The translations under genes and the position numbers were made by a program. Of a DNA stretch of 64,000 bases, positions 1 through 11,430 are shown in pieces. The stretch covers positions 2,277,001 to 2,341,000 of the forward strand of contig NZ_CP063656.1 in NCBI RefSeq assembly GCF_015209725.1, given 5' to 3'. How positions within the stretch are numbered: the first letter of the stretch is position 1; every line of letters starts with the position of its first letter. The notes beneath the pieces are model-generated. The model ran no database searches, had not been told where the DNA came from, and saw nothing but the letters and a program-made list of their open reading frames with translations. Source of the stretch: Lysobacter ciconiae (GTDB lineage Bacteria; Pseudomonadota; Gammaproteobacteria; Xanthomonadales; Xanthomonadaceae).

Positions 1-826
1 GACCGCCGCCGACCTTCTTCAGCAGCGCCTGGCTGATCACCGCACGCAGCGACTCGGACAGCATGGAGCGCACCATCGGCTTCTCGCCGGCGGGGAACAC
101 GTCGATGATGCGGTCGATGGTCTTGGCCGCCGAGCTGGTATGCACCGTGGCGAACACCAAGTGTCCCGTTTCCGCGGCGGTCAGTGCCAGGCGGATGGTT
201 TCCAGATCGCGCAGCTCGCCGACCAGAATGTAGTCGGGGTCCTCACGCAGCGCCGAGCGCAGCGCCTCGTTGAAGCCGTGCGTGTCGCGATGGACCTCGC
301 GCTGGTTGATCAGGCACTTCTGCGAGGTGTGCACGAACTCGATCGGGTCTTCCACCGACAGGATGTGCCCGTACTCGGGCTTGTTGATGTGGTCGATCAT
401 CGCCGCCAGCGTGGTCGACTTGCCCGAGCCGGTCGGGCCGGTGACCAGGATCAGGCCCTGCGGCTGGTCGATCAGGTCTTTGAAGATCCGCGGCGTGGCC
501 AGGTCCTCAAGCGTCAACACCTCGGAGGGAATGGTGCGGAATACCGCGCCGGCGCCGCGGTTCTGGTTGAACGCGTTGACACGGAAGCGGGCCAGGCCGG
601 GAATCTCGAACGAGAAGTCGGTTTCCAGGAACTCCTCGAAGTCCCGGCGCTGCTTGTCCGACATGATGTCGTACACCAGCGCGTGGACCGTCTTGTGGTC
701 CAGCGCCGGGATGTTGATCCGGCGGACATCGCCGTCCACGCGGATCATCGGCGGCATGCCGGCCGACAGGTGCAGATCGGATGCCTTGTTCTTGACTGAA
801 AACGCCAGCAGCTCGGCGATATCCAT
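1..826 (-). CDS. pilT: Type IV pilus retraction ATPase PilT (partial, 3' end outside window)
   Basis: PilT is the hexameric cytoplasmic ATPase that depolymerises type IV pili and drives twitching motility. The 275 codons visible begin MDIAELLAFSVKNKASDLHL, the typical PilT N-terminus. They include the Walker A motif GPTGSGKSTT, the Asp box around SVEDPIEFVH and the Walker B stretch DPDYILVGELRDLET. The family is about 345 residues, so roughly 70 C-terminal residues lie beyond base 1. The ATG at 824-826 is preceded by GGGGAAC. The gene is divergent from proC, as in Pseudomonas and Xanthomonas, but yggS, which usually sits in between, is absent. Confidence 0.97.
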   Translation of the reverse strand, partial: MDIAELLAFSVKNKASDLHLSAGMPPMIRVDGDVRRINIPALDHKTVHALVYDIMSDKQRRDFEEFLETDFSFEIPGLARFRVNAFNQNRGAGAVFRTIPSEVLTLEDLATPRIFKDLIDQPQGLILVTGPTGSGKSTTLAAMIDHINKPEYGHILSVEDPIEFVHTSQKCLINQREVHRDTHGFNEALRSALREDPDYILVGELRDLETIRLALTAAETGHLVFATVHTSSAAKTIDRIIDVFPAGEKPMVRSMLSESLRAVISQALLKKVGGG

Positions 827-1129
827 GCATGTTCCCCTGAACCGCGGATTTGAACCGTTGATTTCGGAAATCCGCGCCCCGCTCCGCCCGCAGCCGCCGA
901 CGGCGCGCAGGCAAATGGTGTTACGGATAGCCCCAGCCCGGAGTATAGCCCCGGACCGGTGCCGTCAATCCAGTACCCGATCACAGCCTTCGTCGTCCGC
1001 TGCGGGAGCACCTGGCGCGCTCCGGGACCCACGCGTCGGCCTGCGCGGGAGGCAGGCAGCGGCGCAGGCTCTTACACTGGGTGACCTGATGCCCTGGCAG
1101 GCCATCACCGCAAACCACAGGCAGGTTCC
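827..1129. other. pilT/proC intergenic region (303 bp)
   Basis: This divergent intergenic region holds the candidate pilT promoter. On the proC side TTACACTGGGTGACC (from about 1072) could supply a weak -10 (TACACT). No reading frame with family resemblance, and in particular no trace of yggS, was found here. Confidence 0.5.
942..968 (-). promoter_or_regulatory. Candidate sigma-70 promoter of pilT
   Basis: On the minus strand, TTGACG (963-968) and TATACT (942-947) form a good -35/-10 pair, but the spacer is only 15 bp. It would give a leader of about 110 nt before pilT. The short spacer keeps confidence low. Confidence 0.4.
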
Positions 1130-1981
1130 ATGAGCGATAGCACCCCCTCGACCTCCCCATCCGCCCCGATCGTCGCCTTCATCGGTGGCGGCAACATGGC
1201 GCGAAGCCTGATCGGCGGCATGATCACGCGCGGCGCCGACCCGACCCGCGTCCGCGTCGCTGATCCGGTGGCCGCCGTGCGCGAGGCGCTGTTCGCCGAC
1301 TTCGGCGTGCAGGTCTTCGCCAGCGCGACCGAGGCGGTCGACCAGGCCAGCGTGTGGGTGCTGGCGGTGAAGCCGCAGGTGATGCGCACCGTATGCGCCG
1401 AGGTGGTGGACATCGCGCGCAACGCCCGGCCGCTGGCGGTCTCCATCGCCGCCGGGCTGTCCAGCACGCAGCTCTCGACCTGGCTGGGCGGGGATGCGGC
1501 GGTGATCCGGGCGATGCCCAACACCCCTTCGCTGATCGGCGCAGGCATGACCGGCCTGTTCGCCAACGCGCAGGTCGACCCGACCCAGCGTGGGCAGGCC
1601 GAGCGCCTGTTGGACGCGGTCGGCCCGACGGTCTGGATCGAGGACGAGGCGCAGATGGATGCGGTGACGGCGGTATCGGGCAGCGGCCCGGCGTACGTGT
1701 TCCTGTTCGCCGAGGCGCTGCAGGCGGCCGGCATCCGCCAGGGCCTGTCGGCGGACACCGCGCGCCTGCTCGCCAACCAGACCCTGCTGGGCGCGAGCCG
1801 GATGCTCACCGAGCGCGACGAGCCAGCCGCGGAATTGCGCCGCAACGTGACCTCGCCTGGCGGGACCACCCACGCGGCGGTGGAGACGTTCGAGCAAGGT
1901 GGCCTGCGCGAGCTGGTCGACCGCGCCGTGGCCGCCGCCGCCGCGCGTGGCCGCGAACTGTCCGCCGCCAACGATGACTGA
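1130..1981 (+). CDS. proC: Pyrroline-5-carboxylate reductase
   Basis: ProC catalyses the last step of proline synthesis, NAD(P)H-dependent reduction of pyrroline-5-carboxylate to L-proline, in the cytoplasm. The 283-residue protein has the family length. The Rossmann motif is IAFIGGGNMARSL-like (VAFIGGGNMARSLIGG, near residue 12). The family signature AVSGSGPAYVFLF lies near residue 180 and the C-terminal NVTSPGGTTHAAVE near residue 240. It is followed with overlap by the DUF4426 lipoprotein gene, an association also seen beside proC in Pseudomonas. Confidence 0.96.
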   Translation: MSDSTPSTSPSAPIVAFIGGGNMARSLIGGMITRGADPTRVRVADPVAAVREALFADFGVQVFASATEAVDQASVWVLAVKPQVMRTVCAEVVDIARNARPLAVSIAAGLSSTQLSTWLGGDAAVIRAMPNTPSLIGAGMTGLFANAQVDPTQRGQAERLLDAVGPTVWIEDEAQMDAVTAVSGSGPAYVFLFAEALQAAGIRQGLSADTARLLANQTLLGASRMLTERDEPAAELRRNVTSPGGTTHAAVETFEQGGLRELVDRAVAAAAARGRELSAANDD

Positions 1982-2024
1982 CACCGCGCCGCGGTCCCGA
2001 CAACCGCTTTCCAGGAGCACGATC

Positions 2025-2501
2025 TTGCGAACCTCCCTGTTTTTCATGGCGCTGGGCGTCGGCCTGCTGAGCGCGTGCAGCGGTGAACCGGCCGCGCCGG
2101 TCCCGGCAGCGACGCTGGCCGACTCGCAGGACACCGTCGTCACCATCGGCGACGTGACCGCGCGGGCGACGGTGATGCCGACCGCGATGCTGGGCAGCCT
2201 GGTCGCCGAGAAGTACGGCATCCGCCGCGCCGAAGACCAGATCATGCTGCTGGTCGGCCTGCGTCGCGGCGAGGGCAGCGCGGAGGTCTCGGTGCCCGCG
2301 AACGTGGTGGCGACGGTCAGCGACCTGCGCGGCGGGCGTCGCCCCATCGAGCTGCGCGAGCTGAGCAGCGGCGAGCTGATGGACTACGTCGGCACTGTTC
2401 CGGTGAGCCTGCCGGACACCTTGAAGTTCGAGATCGACATCACCCTGGAGGACGGCGCGCGCAAGACCATGCAGTTCACCCGCGAGTTCCAGCCCCAATG
2501 A
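2025..2501 (+). CDS. DUF4426 family lipoprotein
   Basis: This is a predicted periplasm-facing lipoprotein of unknown function. I place the start at a TTG (2025) because AGGAG at 2013-2017 is correctly spaced and the resulting N-terminus is a clean lipoprotein signal ending in the lipobox LLSAC. An in-frame ATG at 1974 overlapping the proC stop would add 17 residues before the signal. The mature part, about 140 residues, resembles DUF4426 proteins encoded near proC and metX in Pseudomonas. The start codon overlaps no neighbour, and its stop overlaps the next gene as ATGA. Confidence 0.75.
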   Translation: MRTSLFFMALGVGLLSACSGEPAAPVPAATLADSQDTVVTIGDVTARATVMPTAMLGSLVAEKYGIRRAEDQIMLLVGLRRGEGSAEVSVPANVVATVSDLRGGRRPIELRELSSGELMDYVGTVPVSLPDTLKFEIDITLEDGARKTMQFTREFQPQ

Positions 2502-3307
2502 CCACGCGCGCGATGGGCCCGCAGCGCATCGTCTGCATGACCGAGGAACCCACCGAGACGCTGTACCTGCTCGGCGAACAGGACCGGATCGTCGGCATCA
2601 GCGGGTTCACCGTGCGGCCAGCGCGCGCGCGACGCGAGAAACCCAAGGTCAGCGCGTTCACCAGTGCCAAGATCGACCGCATCCTGGACCTCAAGCCGGA
2701 CATGGTGATCGGCTTCTCCGACATCCAGGCCGACATCGCCGCCGACCTGATCCGCGCCGGGGTGGAGGTCTGGATCAGCAATCACCGCAGCGTGGACGGA
2801 ATCATCGACTACATCCGGCGCCTTGGCGCGCTGGTGGGTGCGGGGCATCGCGCGGCGGACCTCGCCACGACCCTGGAGAGGCGGCTGGCAGACATCCGCG
2901 CCCGTGCGGCCACGCTGCCGCGGCGGCCGAAGGTCTATTTCGAGGAGTGGGACGAGCCGCAGATCTCGGCGATCCAGTGGGTGTCCGAGCTGGTCGGCAT
3001 CGCCGGTGGCGACGACATCTTTCCAGAACGCGCGGTGATGTCACTGGGCCGTGACCGCATCCTCGCCGACCCGCTGGAGGCGGCGCGGCGCCAGCCCGAC
3101 ATCATCATCGGCAGCTGGTGCGGCAAGAAGTTCCAGCCCACCCACGTGGCCGCGCGTCCGGGTTGGGAGGATGTGCCGGCGGTGCGCAACGGCGAACTGC
3201 ACGAGGTCAAATCCCCGCTGATCCTGCAGCCCGGACCGGCGGCGCTGACCGACGGCATCGATGCACTGGAAGCAATCATCCAGGGCTGGGCGCACCGCCA
3301 GGCCTGA
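2498..3307 (+). CDS. BtuF-like cobalamin/siderophore-binding fold protein, no signal peptide
   Basis: The 269-residue protein has the fold pattern of class III periplasmic binding proteins (BtuF/FepB type). It opens with RIVCMTEEPTETLYLLGEQ, then KIDRILDLKPDMVIG, and ends with the helical stretch LTDGIDALEAIIQGW. BtuF proteins deliver cobalamin to an ABC importer in the periplasm, but here the domain starts within ten residues of the initiator and no signal peptide is visible. No transporter permease or ATPase gene is adjacent. The start ATG overlaps the preceding stop, so it is probably cotranscribed with proC. A cytoplasmic metal- or corrinoid-binding role is possible. Confidence 0.75.
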   Translation: MTTRAMGPQRIVCMTEEPTETLYLLGEQDRIVGISGFTVRPARARREKPKVSAFTSAKIDRILDLKPDMVIGFSDIQADIAADLIRAGVEVWISNHRSVDGIIDYIRRLGALVGAGHRAADLATTLERRLADIRARAATLPRRPKVYFEEWDEPQISAIQWVSELVGIAGGDDIFPERAVMSLGRDRILADPLEAARRQPDIIIGSWCGKKFQPTHVAARPGWEDVPAVRNGELHEVKSPLILQPGPAALTDGIDALEAIIQGWAHRQA

Positions 3308-3364
3308 CAGCACGGCGCCAGCCACGGCTCGGCGCGTTCCTTCTCAGTGGGTGCCGTGCGCGGC

Positions 3365-3967
3365 CTAGGGGTACAGCATCCGCTTGCTCCAGTGGCCGGC
3401 CGGGTCGCATTCGTAGAGGCAACGCTCGTGCAGGCGGAAGTTGCCGCCGTACCAGAACTCGATCGACATCGGCCGGACCCTAAGCCCGGTCCAGCGCGGC
3501 GGACGCGGAACCTCGCGGCCCGCAAATTCCTGCTCGACCTGCGCGACGCGCTGGTGGAACGTCGCCGGGTCGTCGAGCGTCTCCGATTGCAGCGACGCCC
3601 ACGCGCCGATCTGGCTGCCGCGCGGGCGTGATGCGAAATACGCATCGGCCTCCTCGTCCGCCACGATCGACACGCCGCCTTCCACGCGGACCTGCACGCC
3701 GGCCTTGACCCGCGGCCAATGGAAGAGCAGCGCGGCGTAGGGGTTGTCCTGCAGTTCCCGGCCCTTGCGCCCGTCCAAGTGGGTGTAGAAGACGAATCCG
3801 CGTTCGTCGTGCTGCTTGAGCAGCACCATGCGCGTGGACGGGCGGGCACCCAGGGACGCGGTGGCCACGCTCATCGCGGTCGGATCAGGCTCACCGGCCT
3901 GCCGCGCCTGTTCGAACAGCGCGGCAAAGGTGGCGTTGGCTTCCGCCAGCAGGTCGTTGGTAGTCAT
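3365..3967 (-). CDS. pdxH: Pyridoxamine 5'-phosphate oxidase
   Basis: PdxH is the FMN enzyme that oxidises pyridoxine/pyridoxamine 5'-phosphate to pyridoxal 5'-phosphate. The 200-residue protein contains the FMN-binding strand RMVLLKQHDERGFVFYTHLD, the motif SRKGRELQDNPYAALLFHW-like (GRKGRELQDNPYAALLFHW) and the C-terminal RMSIEFW-type motif (VRPMSIEFWYGGNFRLHER). I chose the ATG at 3965-3967 (MTTNDLLAEANATF); a frame-compatible ATG 36 nt upstream adds an unlikely basic extension. It converges with the BtuF-like gene. Confidence 0.95.
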   Translation of the reverse strand: MTTNDLLAEANATFAALFEQARQAGEPDPTAMSVATASLGARPSTRMVLLKQHDERGFVFYTHLDGRKGRELQDNPYAALLFHWPRVKAGVQVRVEGGVSIVADEEADAYFASRPRGSQIGAWASLQSETLDDPATFHQRVAQVEQEFAGREVPRPPRWTGLRVRPMSIEFWYGGNFRLHERCLYECDPAGHWSKRMLYP

Positions 3968-4027
3968 GCGCCTATTGTGGGCCGGATGCGGCGCTGACCG
4001 CACCCGTCCGGATTGGCGGGCGTCGCT

Positions 4028-4231
4028 TTACTGGACGATGAAGTTGACCTTCATGTTGACGCGCCACTCGGTGATGTTGCCGCCCTCGTCGGTCACGACC
4101 TTGACTTCGTTGACCCAGGCACCCTTGATGTTCTTGACCGATTCAGCGGCTTTCTTCAGGCCACGCTGGACCGCGTCTTCCATGCTCTTTTCCGAGGCGG
4201 CGTTGAGTTCGATGACTTTTGCGACTGACAT
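4028..4231 (-). CDS. Dodecin flavin-binding protein
   Basis: Dodecins are about 70-residue proteins that assemble into hollow dodecamers and store or buffer flavins. The 67-residue product reads MSVAKVIELNAASEKSMEDA, followed by the conserved IKGAWVNEVKV and WRVNMKVNF segments. The family's flavin-stacking Trp is in GAWVNEV. A strong AAGGAG lies about 6 nt before the ATG, which fixes this start over an upstream frame extension. It is a single gene between pdxH and the divergent aroK. Confidence 0.93.
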   Translation of the reverse strand: MSVAKVIELNAASEKSMEDAVQRGLKKAAESVKNIKGAWVNEVKVVTDEGGNITEWRVNMKVNFIVQ

Positions 4232-4341
4232 GATTGATTCTCCTTTGCACCGGTTTGGCGTCATGCGACCGGAAGCTCCGACCCTAGCCAGCCTCCTGTG
4301 AAAGGCATGCAACAGCCCGGCAACGCCGGCGCGCGGCGACC

Positions 4342-4347
4342 TACAAT
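4342..4347 (+). promoter_or_regulatory. -10-like TACAAT seven bases before aroK
   Basis: TACAAT ends 7 nt before the aroK ATG, which would place the transcription start at or next to the A of the start codon. No good -35 hexamer is seen. This suggests a leaderless mRNA. Confidence 0.4.
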
Positions 4348-4354
4348 CGACGCC

Positions 4355-4906
4355 ATGAGCGAACCCGTCCGTGAACCGCGCAACATCATCCTTGTCGGCC
4401 CCATGGCCGCCGGAAAATCGCGGCTCGGGCGCGAACTGGCGCAGCGTTGCGGTCTGCGCCTCGTGGACGCGGATGCGGAGATCGAGCGCGAGGCCGGCGC
4501 CAGCATTGCGGCCATTTTTGCGCGCGAAGGCGAGGCGGGATTCCGCAGGCGCGAACGGGCGATTCTGGCCGACCTGCTAATGCAGGATGGCATCGTGCTC
4601 GCCACCGGCGGCGGCGCGGTGCTCGACGCCGGCACCCGGACGCTGCTGCCCGAGCGTGGGCTCGTGGTCCACCTGCATGCCAGTCCGGCCACCCAGCTGG
4701 CGCGGGCCGCCGGTGATACCGCTCGGCCGCTGCTGCAACAACCCGATCCGTCAGCAGTCCTGCACGCGCTGGCGACCGAGCGCGACCCGCTGTACGCCGC
4801 CGTGGCCCAGCTGCGCATCGATACCGATGACCTCGCGCCGTCGGAGGTCTGCGCGCGGATCCTGGACGGACTGCCGACCTGGCTGCGCAGCGGAGCCGGC
4901 GCATGA
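4355..4906 (+). CDS. aroK: Shikimate kinase
   Basis: AroK phosphorylates shikimate with ATP in the chorismate pathway. The 183-residue protein has the P-loop GPMAAGKSRLG near residue 14 (usual form GPMGAGKS), the shikimate-binding DADAEIE motif, and TGGGAVLD in the core. The ATG at 4355 follows a TACAAT box by 7 nt and has no clear ribosome-binding site. Its stop overlaps aroB (ATGA), so the two steps of the same pathway are translationally coupled. Confidence 0.95.
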   Translation: MSEPVREPRNIILVGPMAAGKSRLGRELAQRCGLRLVDADAEIEREAGASIAAIFAREGEAGFRRRERAILADLLMQDGIVLATGGGAVLDAGTRTLLPERGLVVHLHASPATQLARAAGDTARPLLQQPDPSAVLHALATERDPLYAAVAQLRIDTDDLAPSEVCARILDGLPTWLRSGAGA

Positions 4907-6024
4907 GCGCGGTCCTCAAGGTCGCCGTCGACGGTGCGCATCCGTACGCGATCTCCATCGGCGCGGACCTGCTGGATGACGGCGTGTTGCTGGCCGCGAC
5001 GATCCGCGGCCGCCATGCCCTGATCGTCAGCGACAGCAATGTCGCGCCGCTCTACGCCGACCGTGTGCAGGCCGCGCTGCAGGCCGTCCGGCCGGACCTG
5101 ACGATCGCCCGGCTGGTCATTCCCCCGGGCGAGCACGAGAAAACCCTGCAGCGCTTCGGCGAGGTCCTGGATGCGCTCGCCGGACTTAGCGCCACCCGCG
5201 ACGCGGCGGTGATCGCCCTGGGTGGCGGCGTGATCGGCGACCTGGCCGGTTTCGCCGGCGCCTGCTGGATGCGCGGCATCGACGTCGTCCAGATTCCAAC
5301 GACGCTGCTGGCGATGGTCGACTCCTCGGTGGGCGGCAAGACCGCGGTCGACCTGCCCGCCGGCAAGAACCTGGTCGGCGCGTTCCACCCGCCGCGCGCG
5401 GTGATCGCCGACACCAGTGTGCTGCACACCTTGCCCGACCGGGAGCTGCGCGCCGGGCTCGCCGAGGTCGTCAAGTACGGCGTGACGGCCGTTTCGCTGG
5501 ACCCCGCTGACGCCGGATTCCTGGACTGGCTGGAAGCGCACGCCGAGGCGTTGCTGGCGCGCGAGCCGGCGATCACTGCCGAAGCCATCGCGCGCTGCTG
5601 CGCGTTCAAGGCCGCCGTCGTCGGTCGCGACCTGCTCGAGCACGGCGACCGCGCCCTGCTCAACTTCGGCCATACCTTCGGCCACGCGATCGAGGTTGAG
5701 CAGGGCTACGCCGGTACCCACGGCGGCGGCCTCAACCACGGCGAAGCGGTGGCGGTTGGGATGGTCCTGGCAATGCGGCTGTCAGCGGCGCTGGGGCTCG
5801 CTCCGGCCAGCGCCGGCGACCGCCTGCAGCGACTGTTGCAGCGACTGGAGTTGCCGACCTCCATTCCGGAAGGTCTAGCCCCGGACGCGCTGCTCACGCG
5901 CATGCGCCTGGACAAGAAAGCCGACGCCGCCGGCATCCGCTTCATCCTCGCCGACGGCGCCGGCCGCGCCCGGGTCGTGCCAGGGGTCGAGGAAGCCACG
6001 GTGCTCGCCGTGCTGGCTGGCTGA
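4903..6024 (+). CDS. aroB: 3-dehydroquinate synthase
   Basis: AroB converts DAHP to 3-dehydroquinate using NAD+ and a divalent metal in the cytoplasm. The 373-residue length is typical. The NAD-binding motif ALGGGVIGDLAGFAG lies near residue 106, the substrate loop VDSSVGGKTAVDLPAGKN near 142, and the metal ligands in the NFGHTFGHAIE segment near 250 and LNHGEAVAVGM near 280. It is coupled to aroK by a 4-nt overlap. Confidence 0.97.
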   Translation: MSAVLKVAVDGAHPYAISIGADLLDDGVLLAATIRGRHALIVSDSNVAPLYADRVQAALQAVRPDLTIARLVIPPGEHEKTLQRFGEVLDALAGLSATRDAAVIALGGGVIGDLAGFAGACWMRGIDVVQIPTTLLAMVDSSVGGKTAVDLPAGKNLVGAFHPPRAVIADTSVLHTLPDRELRAGLAEVVKYGVTAVSLDPADAGFLDWLEAHAEALLAREPAITAEAIARCCAFKAAVVGRDLLEHGDRALLNFGHTFGHAIEVEQGYAGTHGGGLNHGEAVAVGMVLAMRLSAALGLAPASAGDRLQRLLQRLELPTSIPEGLAPDALLTRMRLDKKADAAGIRFILADGAGRARVVPGVEEATVLAVLAG

Positions 6025-6075
6025 ACAGGCAGGGCCGGCGGCCCATGCTCGCCGGCCGGCGGCAGCGCAAGCCCG

Positions 6076-6081
6076 TACAAT
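6076..6081 (+). promoter_or_regulatory. -10-like TACAAT six bases before the WGR gene
   Basis: TACAAT ends 6 nt before the ATG at 6088, the same layout as at aroK. It fits a leaderless start. No convincing -35 was found. Confidence 0.4.
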
Positions 6082-6087
6082 CAAGCC

Positions 6088-6342
6088 ATGCGCCTGCTGA
6101 TGCAACAACGACCCGACGACGCCGAGGCGCCCCGCTTCGTGCAGCTGATGTTGCAGCCCGACCTGCTCGGCGGCTGGCTGCTGGTCCGCGAGACCGGCGT
6201 GATGGGCGGTCGCAGCCAGGTCCGCCGCGAGCAGTTCCTGGACCATGACAGCGCGATCGCCGCCTTTGAACGCGCCCGCGACCAGCAGCTCAAGCGCGGC
6301 TTCCAGCAGATGTTTACCCAGGGGGCCGCGGCGCCCCGCTGA
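6088..6342 (+). CDS. Small WGR-domain protein
   Basis: This 84-residue protein resembles a free-standing WGR domain: GGWLLVRETGVMGGRSQVRR followed by a helix AIAAFERARDQQLKRGF. WGR domains occur in poly(ADP-ribose) polymerases and some bacterial regulators and bind nucleic acid. In the bacterial short form the motif reads W-L-V-R-x-W-G-R-I-G; here the WGR tripeptide itself is degenerate (RETGVMG). Its function is unknown. It lies between aroB and hemE. Confidence 0.7.
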   Translation: MRLLMQQRPDDAEAPRFVQLMLQPDLLGGWLLVRETGVMGGRSQVRREQFLDHDSAIAAFERARDQQLKRGFQQMFTQGAAAPR

Positions 6343-6440
6343 ACCACGCCATCCCGCATCGGGTGCCCCGCTCCATTCCGGCACCGCCCTGCCGCTTCGC
6401 CTGCCCTGCCCGGGCAACGACTTTTCGAGGAACCACAGCC

Positions 6441-7514
6441 TTGTCCATCCAGCCCCAGAACGATCGTTTCCTGCGCGCCCTGCGTCGCGAACCCGTTGAC
6501 CACACGCCGGTCTGGCTGATGCGCCAGGCCGGTCGCTACCTGCCCGAATACCGCGCGACCCGCGCCCAGGCCGGCAGTTTCATGGGCCTGGCGACCAATC
6601 CGGACCTGGCGTGTGAAGTGACCCTGCAGCCGCTGCGGCGCTTCCCGCTCGACGCGGCGATCCTGTTCTCCGACATCCTCACCATCCCCGACGCGATGGG
6701 CCTGGGCCTGCATTTCGTCGAGGGCGAGGGCCCGAAGTTCGAGCGCCCTGTTCGCACCGCGGCCGATATCGCCAAACTCGGCGTGCCGGACATGGAAAGC
6801 GACCTGGGCTACGTGATGGAGGCGATCCGCACGATCCGCCGCGAGCTCGACAACAAGGTGCCGCTGATCGGTTTCTCCGGCAGCCCGTGGACGCTGGCCT
6901 GCTACATGGTCGAGGGCAGCGGCAGCAAGGACTTTGCCCGGGTCAAGTCGCTGGCGATGAACGACCCGGCGGCCATGCACCAATTGCTGGACGTGACCAC
7001 CGATGCCGTGATCGCCTACCTCTCGGCGCAGCGCGCCGCCGGTGCGCAGGCGCTGCAGCTGTTTGACACCTGGGGCGGCGTGCTGTCGCCGTCGATGTAC
7101 CGCGAGTTCTCGCTGCGCTACATGCAGCGCATCGCGGCCGAGGTCGAGCGCGGCCACGGCGCAGACCGCACGCCGCTGATCCTGTTCGGCAAGGGCAACG
7201 GCGCCTACGTCAGCGAGCTGGCCCAGACCGGCGCAGAAGGCGTGGGCGTGGACTGGACGATCGACCTGGGCGATGCCGTGCGCCGCACCGGCGGCAAGGT
7301 GGCCATCCAGGGCAACCTGGATCCGGTCACCCTGTACGCCGATCCCGAGGCGATCCGCCAACATGTCGGCCGCGCGCTGGACAGCTACCGCGAGGGCAAC
7401 GGCGGCTCGCGCGAGGGTCACGTCTTCAACCTCGGCCATGGCATGTCGCCGGACATGAAGCCCGAGCATGTCGCGGTGATGGTCGAGGCGGTGCACGAGC
7501 TCAGCGCGCGCTGA
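6441..7514 (+). CDS. hemE: Uroporphyrinogen decarboxylase
   Basis: HemE decarboxylates the four acetate side chains of uroporphyrinogen III to give coproporphyrinogen III in heme synthesis. The N-terminal signature PVWLMRQAGRYLPEYR is complete, and the second signature GFSGSPWTLACYMVEG is near residue 140. I use a TTG start at 6441 with GAGGAA 8 nt upstream; this gives 357 residues, matching the family, while an upstream ATG would add 26 unrelated residues. A 3'-end palindromic element begins 68 nt after the stop. Confidence 0.95.
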   Translation: MSIQPQNDRFLRALRREPVDHTPVWLMRQAGRYLPEYRATRAQAGSFMGLATNPDLACEVTLQPLRRFPLDAAILFSDILTIPDAMGLGLHFVEGEGPKFERPVRTAADIAKLGVPDMESDLGYVMEAIRTIRRELDNKVPLIGFSGSPWTLACYMVEGSGSKDFARVKSLAMNDPAAMHQLLDVTTDAVIAYLSAQRAAGAQALQLFDTWGGVLSPSMYREFSLRYMQRIAAEVERGHGADRTPLILFGKGNGAYVSELAQTGAEGVGVDWTIDLGDAVRRTGGKVAIQGNLDPVTLYADPEAIRQHVGRALDSYREGNGGSREGHVFNLGHGMSPDMKPEHVAVMVEAVHELSAR

Positions 7515-7582
7515 GGTCTCGACACCGATCAGCGCTGGCTGGGTTGGTGACACGGGCAGCGCTGGGTTGGTCACGCCGGGAA

Positions 7583-7662
7583 CGACTGCCCTTGGGTGTG
7601 AATGTCCCCCGGCACCGATGAAGCCGGTGCCTCCTCCTTGATTTCACACCCAAGGGCAGTCG
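7583..7662 (+). repeat. 3'-end nested palindrome, copy A (after hemE)
   Basis: This is an 80-bp palindrome. The outer arms 7583-7602 and 7643-7662 are perfect 20-bp complements. The core reads TGTCCCCCGGC, a central hairpin GCACCGATGAAGCCGGTGC, then CTCCTCCTTGAT. It is oriented with the hemE transcript. Arm class 1 contains CCCTTGGGTG. The inner hairpin followed by the pyrimidine-rich stretch could act as a weak intrinsic terminator. Confidence 0.9.
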
Positions 7663-7715
7663 CACCCGGCTTGCCAGCTTGGCGTCCGCCCCAGCACTGA
7701 GGTTTCCCGCAAGCG

Positions 7716-7805
7716 AGACCTGCAGACCTTCGGGGCGAAATAAAGGAGGAGGCCTCCGCCGCAGGCGGAGGCCGGGGGACATTCGCCCTGAAGGTCTGCA
7801 GGTCT
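7716..7805 (-). repeat. 3'-end nested palindrome, copy B (after the hybrid histidine kinase gene)
   Basis: The 24-bp outer arms (7716-7739 and 7782-7805) match at 23 positions, and the single exception is a G-T wobble. The central hairpin GGCCTCCGCC/GGCGGAGGCC is a perfect 10-bp stem with a GCA loop. The core matches copy A in reverse orientation, so it follows the minus-strand kinase gene 17 nt after its stop. Arm class 2 contains ACCTGCAG.CTTC. Confidence 0.9.
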
Positions 7806-7821
7806 AGCCCCCGCGCACCCC

Positions 7822-11430
<3,609 letters not shown>

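Noticed and set aside
840..880. tRNA-like GGTTCAAATCC on the minus strand near pilT
   Set aside because: Only the T-arm-like string is present; no anticodon or acceptor stem can be drawn over 75 nt. It is in the pilT leader.
7583..7805. Palindromes as a CRISPR array
   Set aside because: The copies are few, not evenly spaced and there are no spacers or cas genes.
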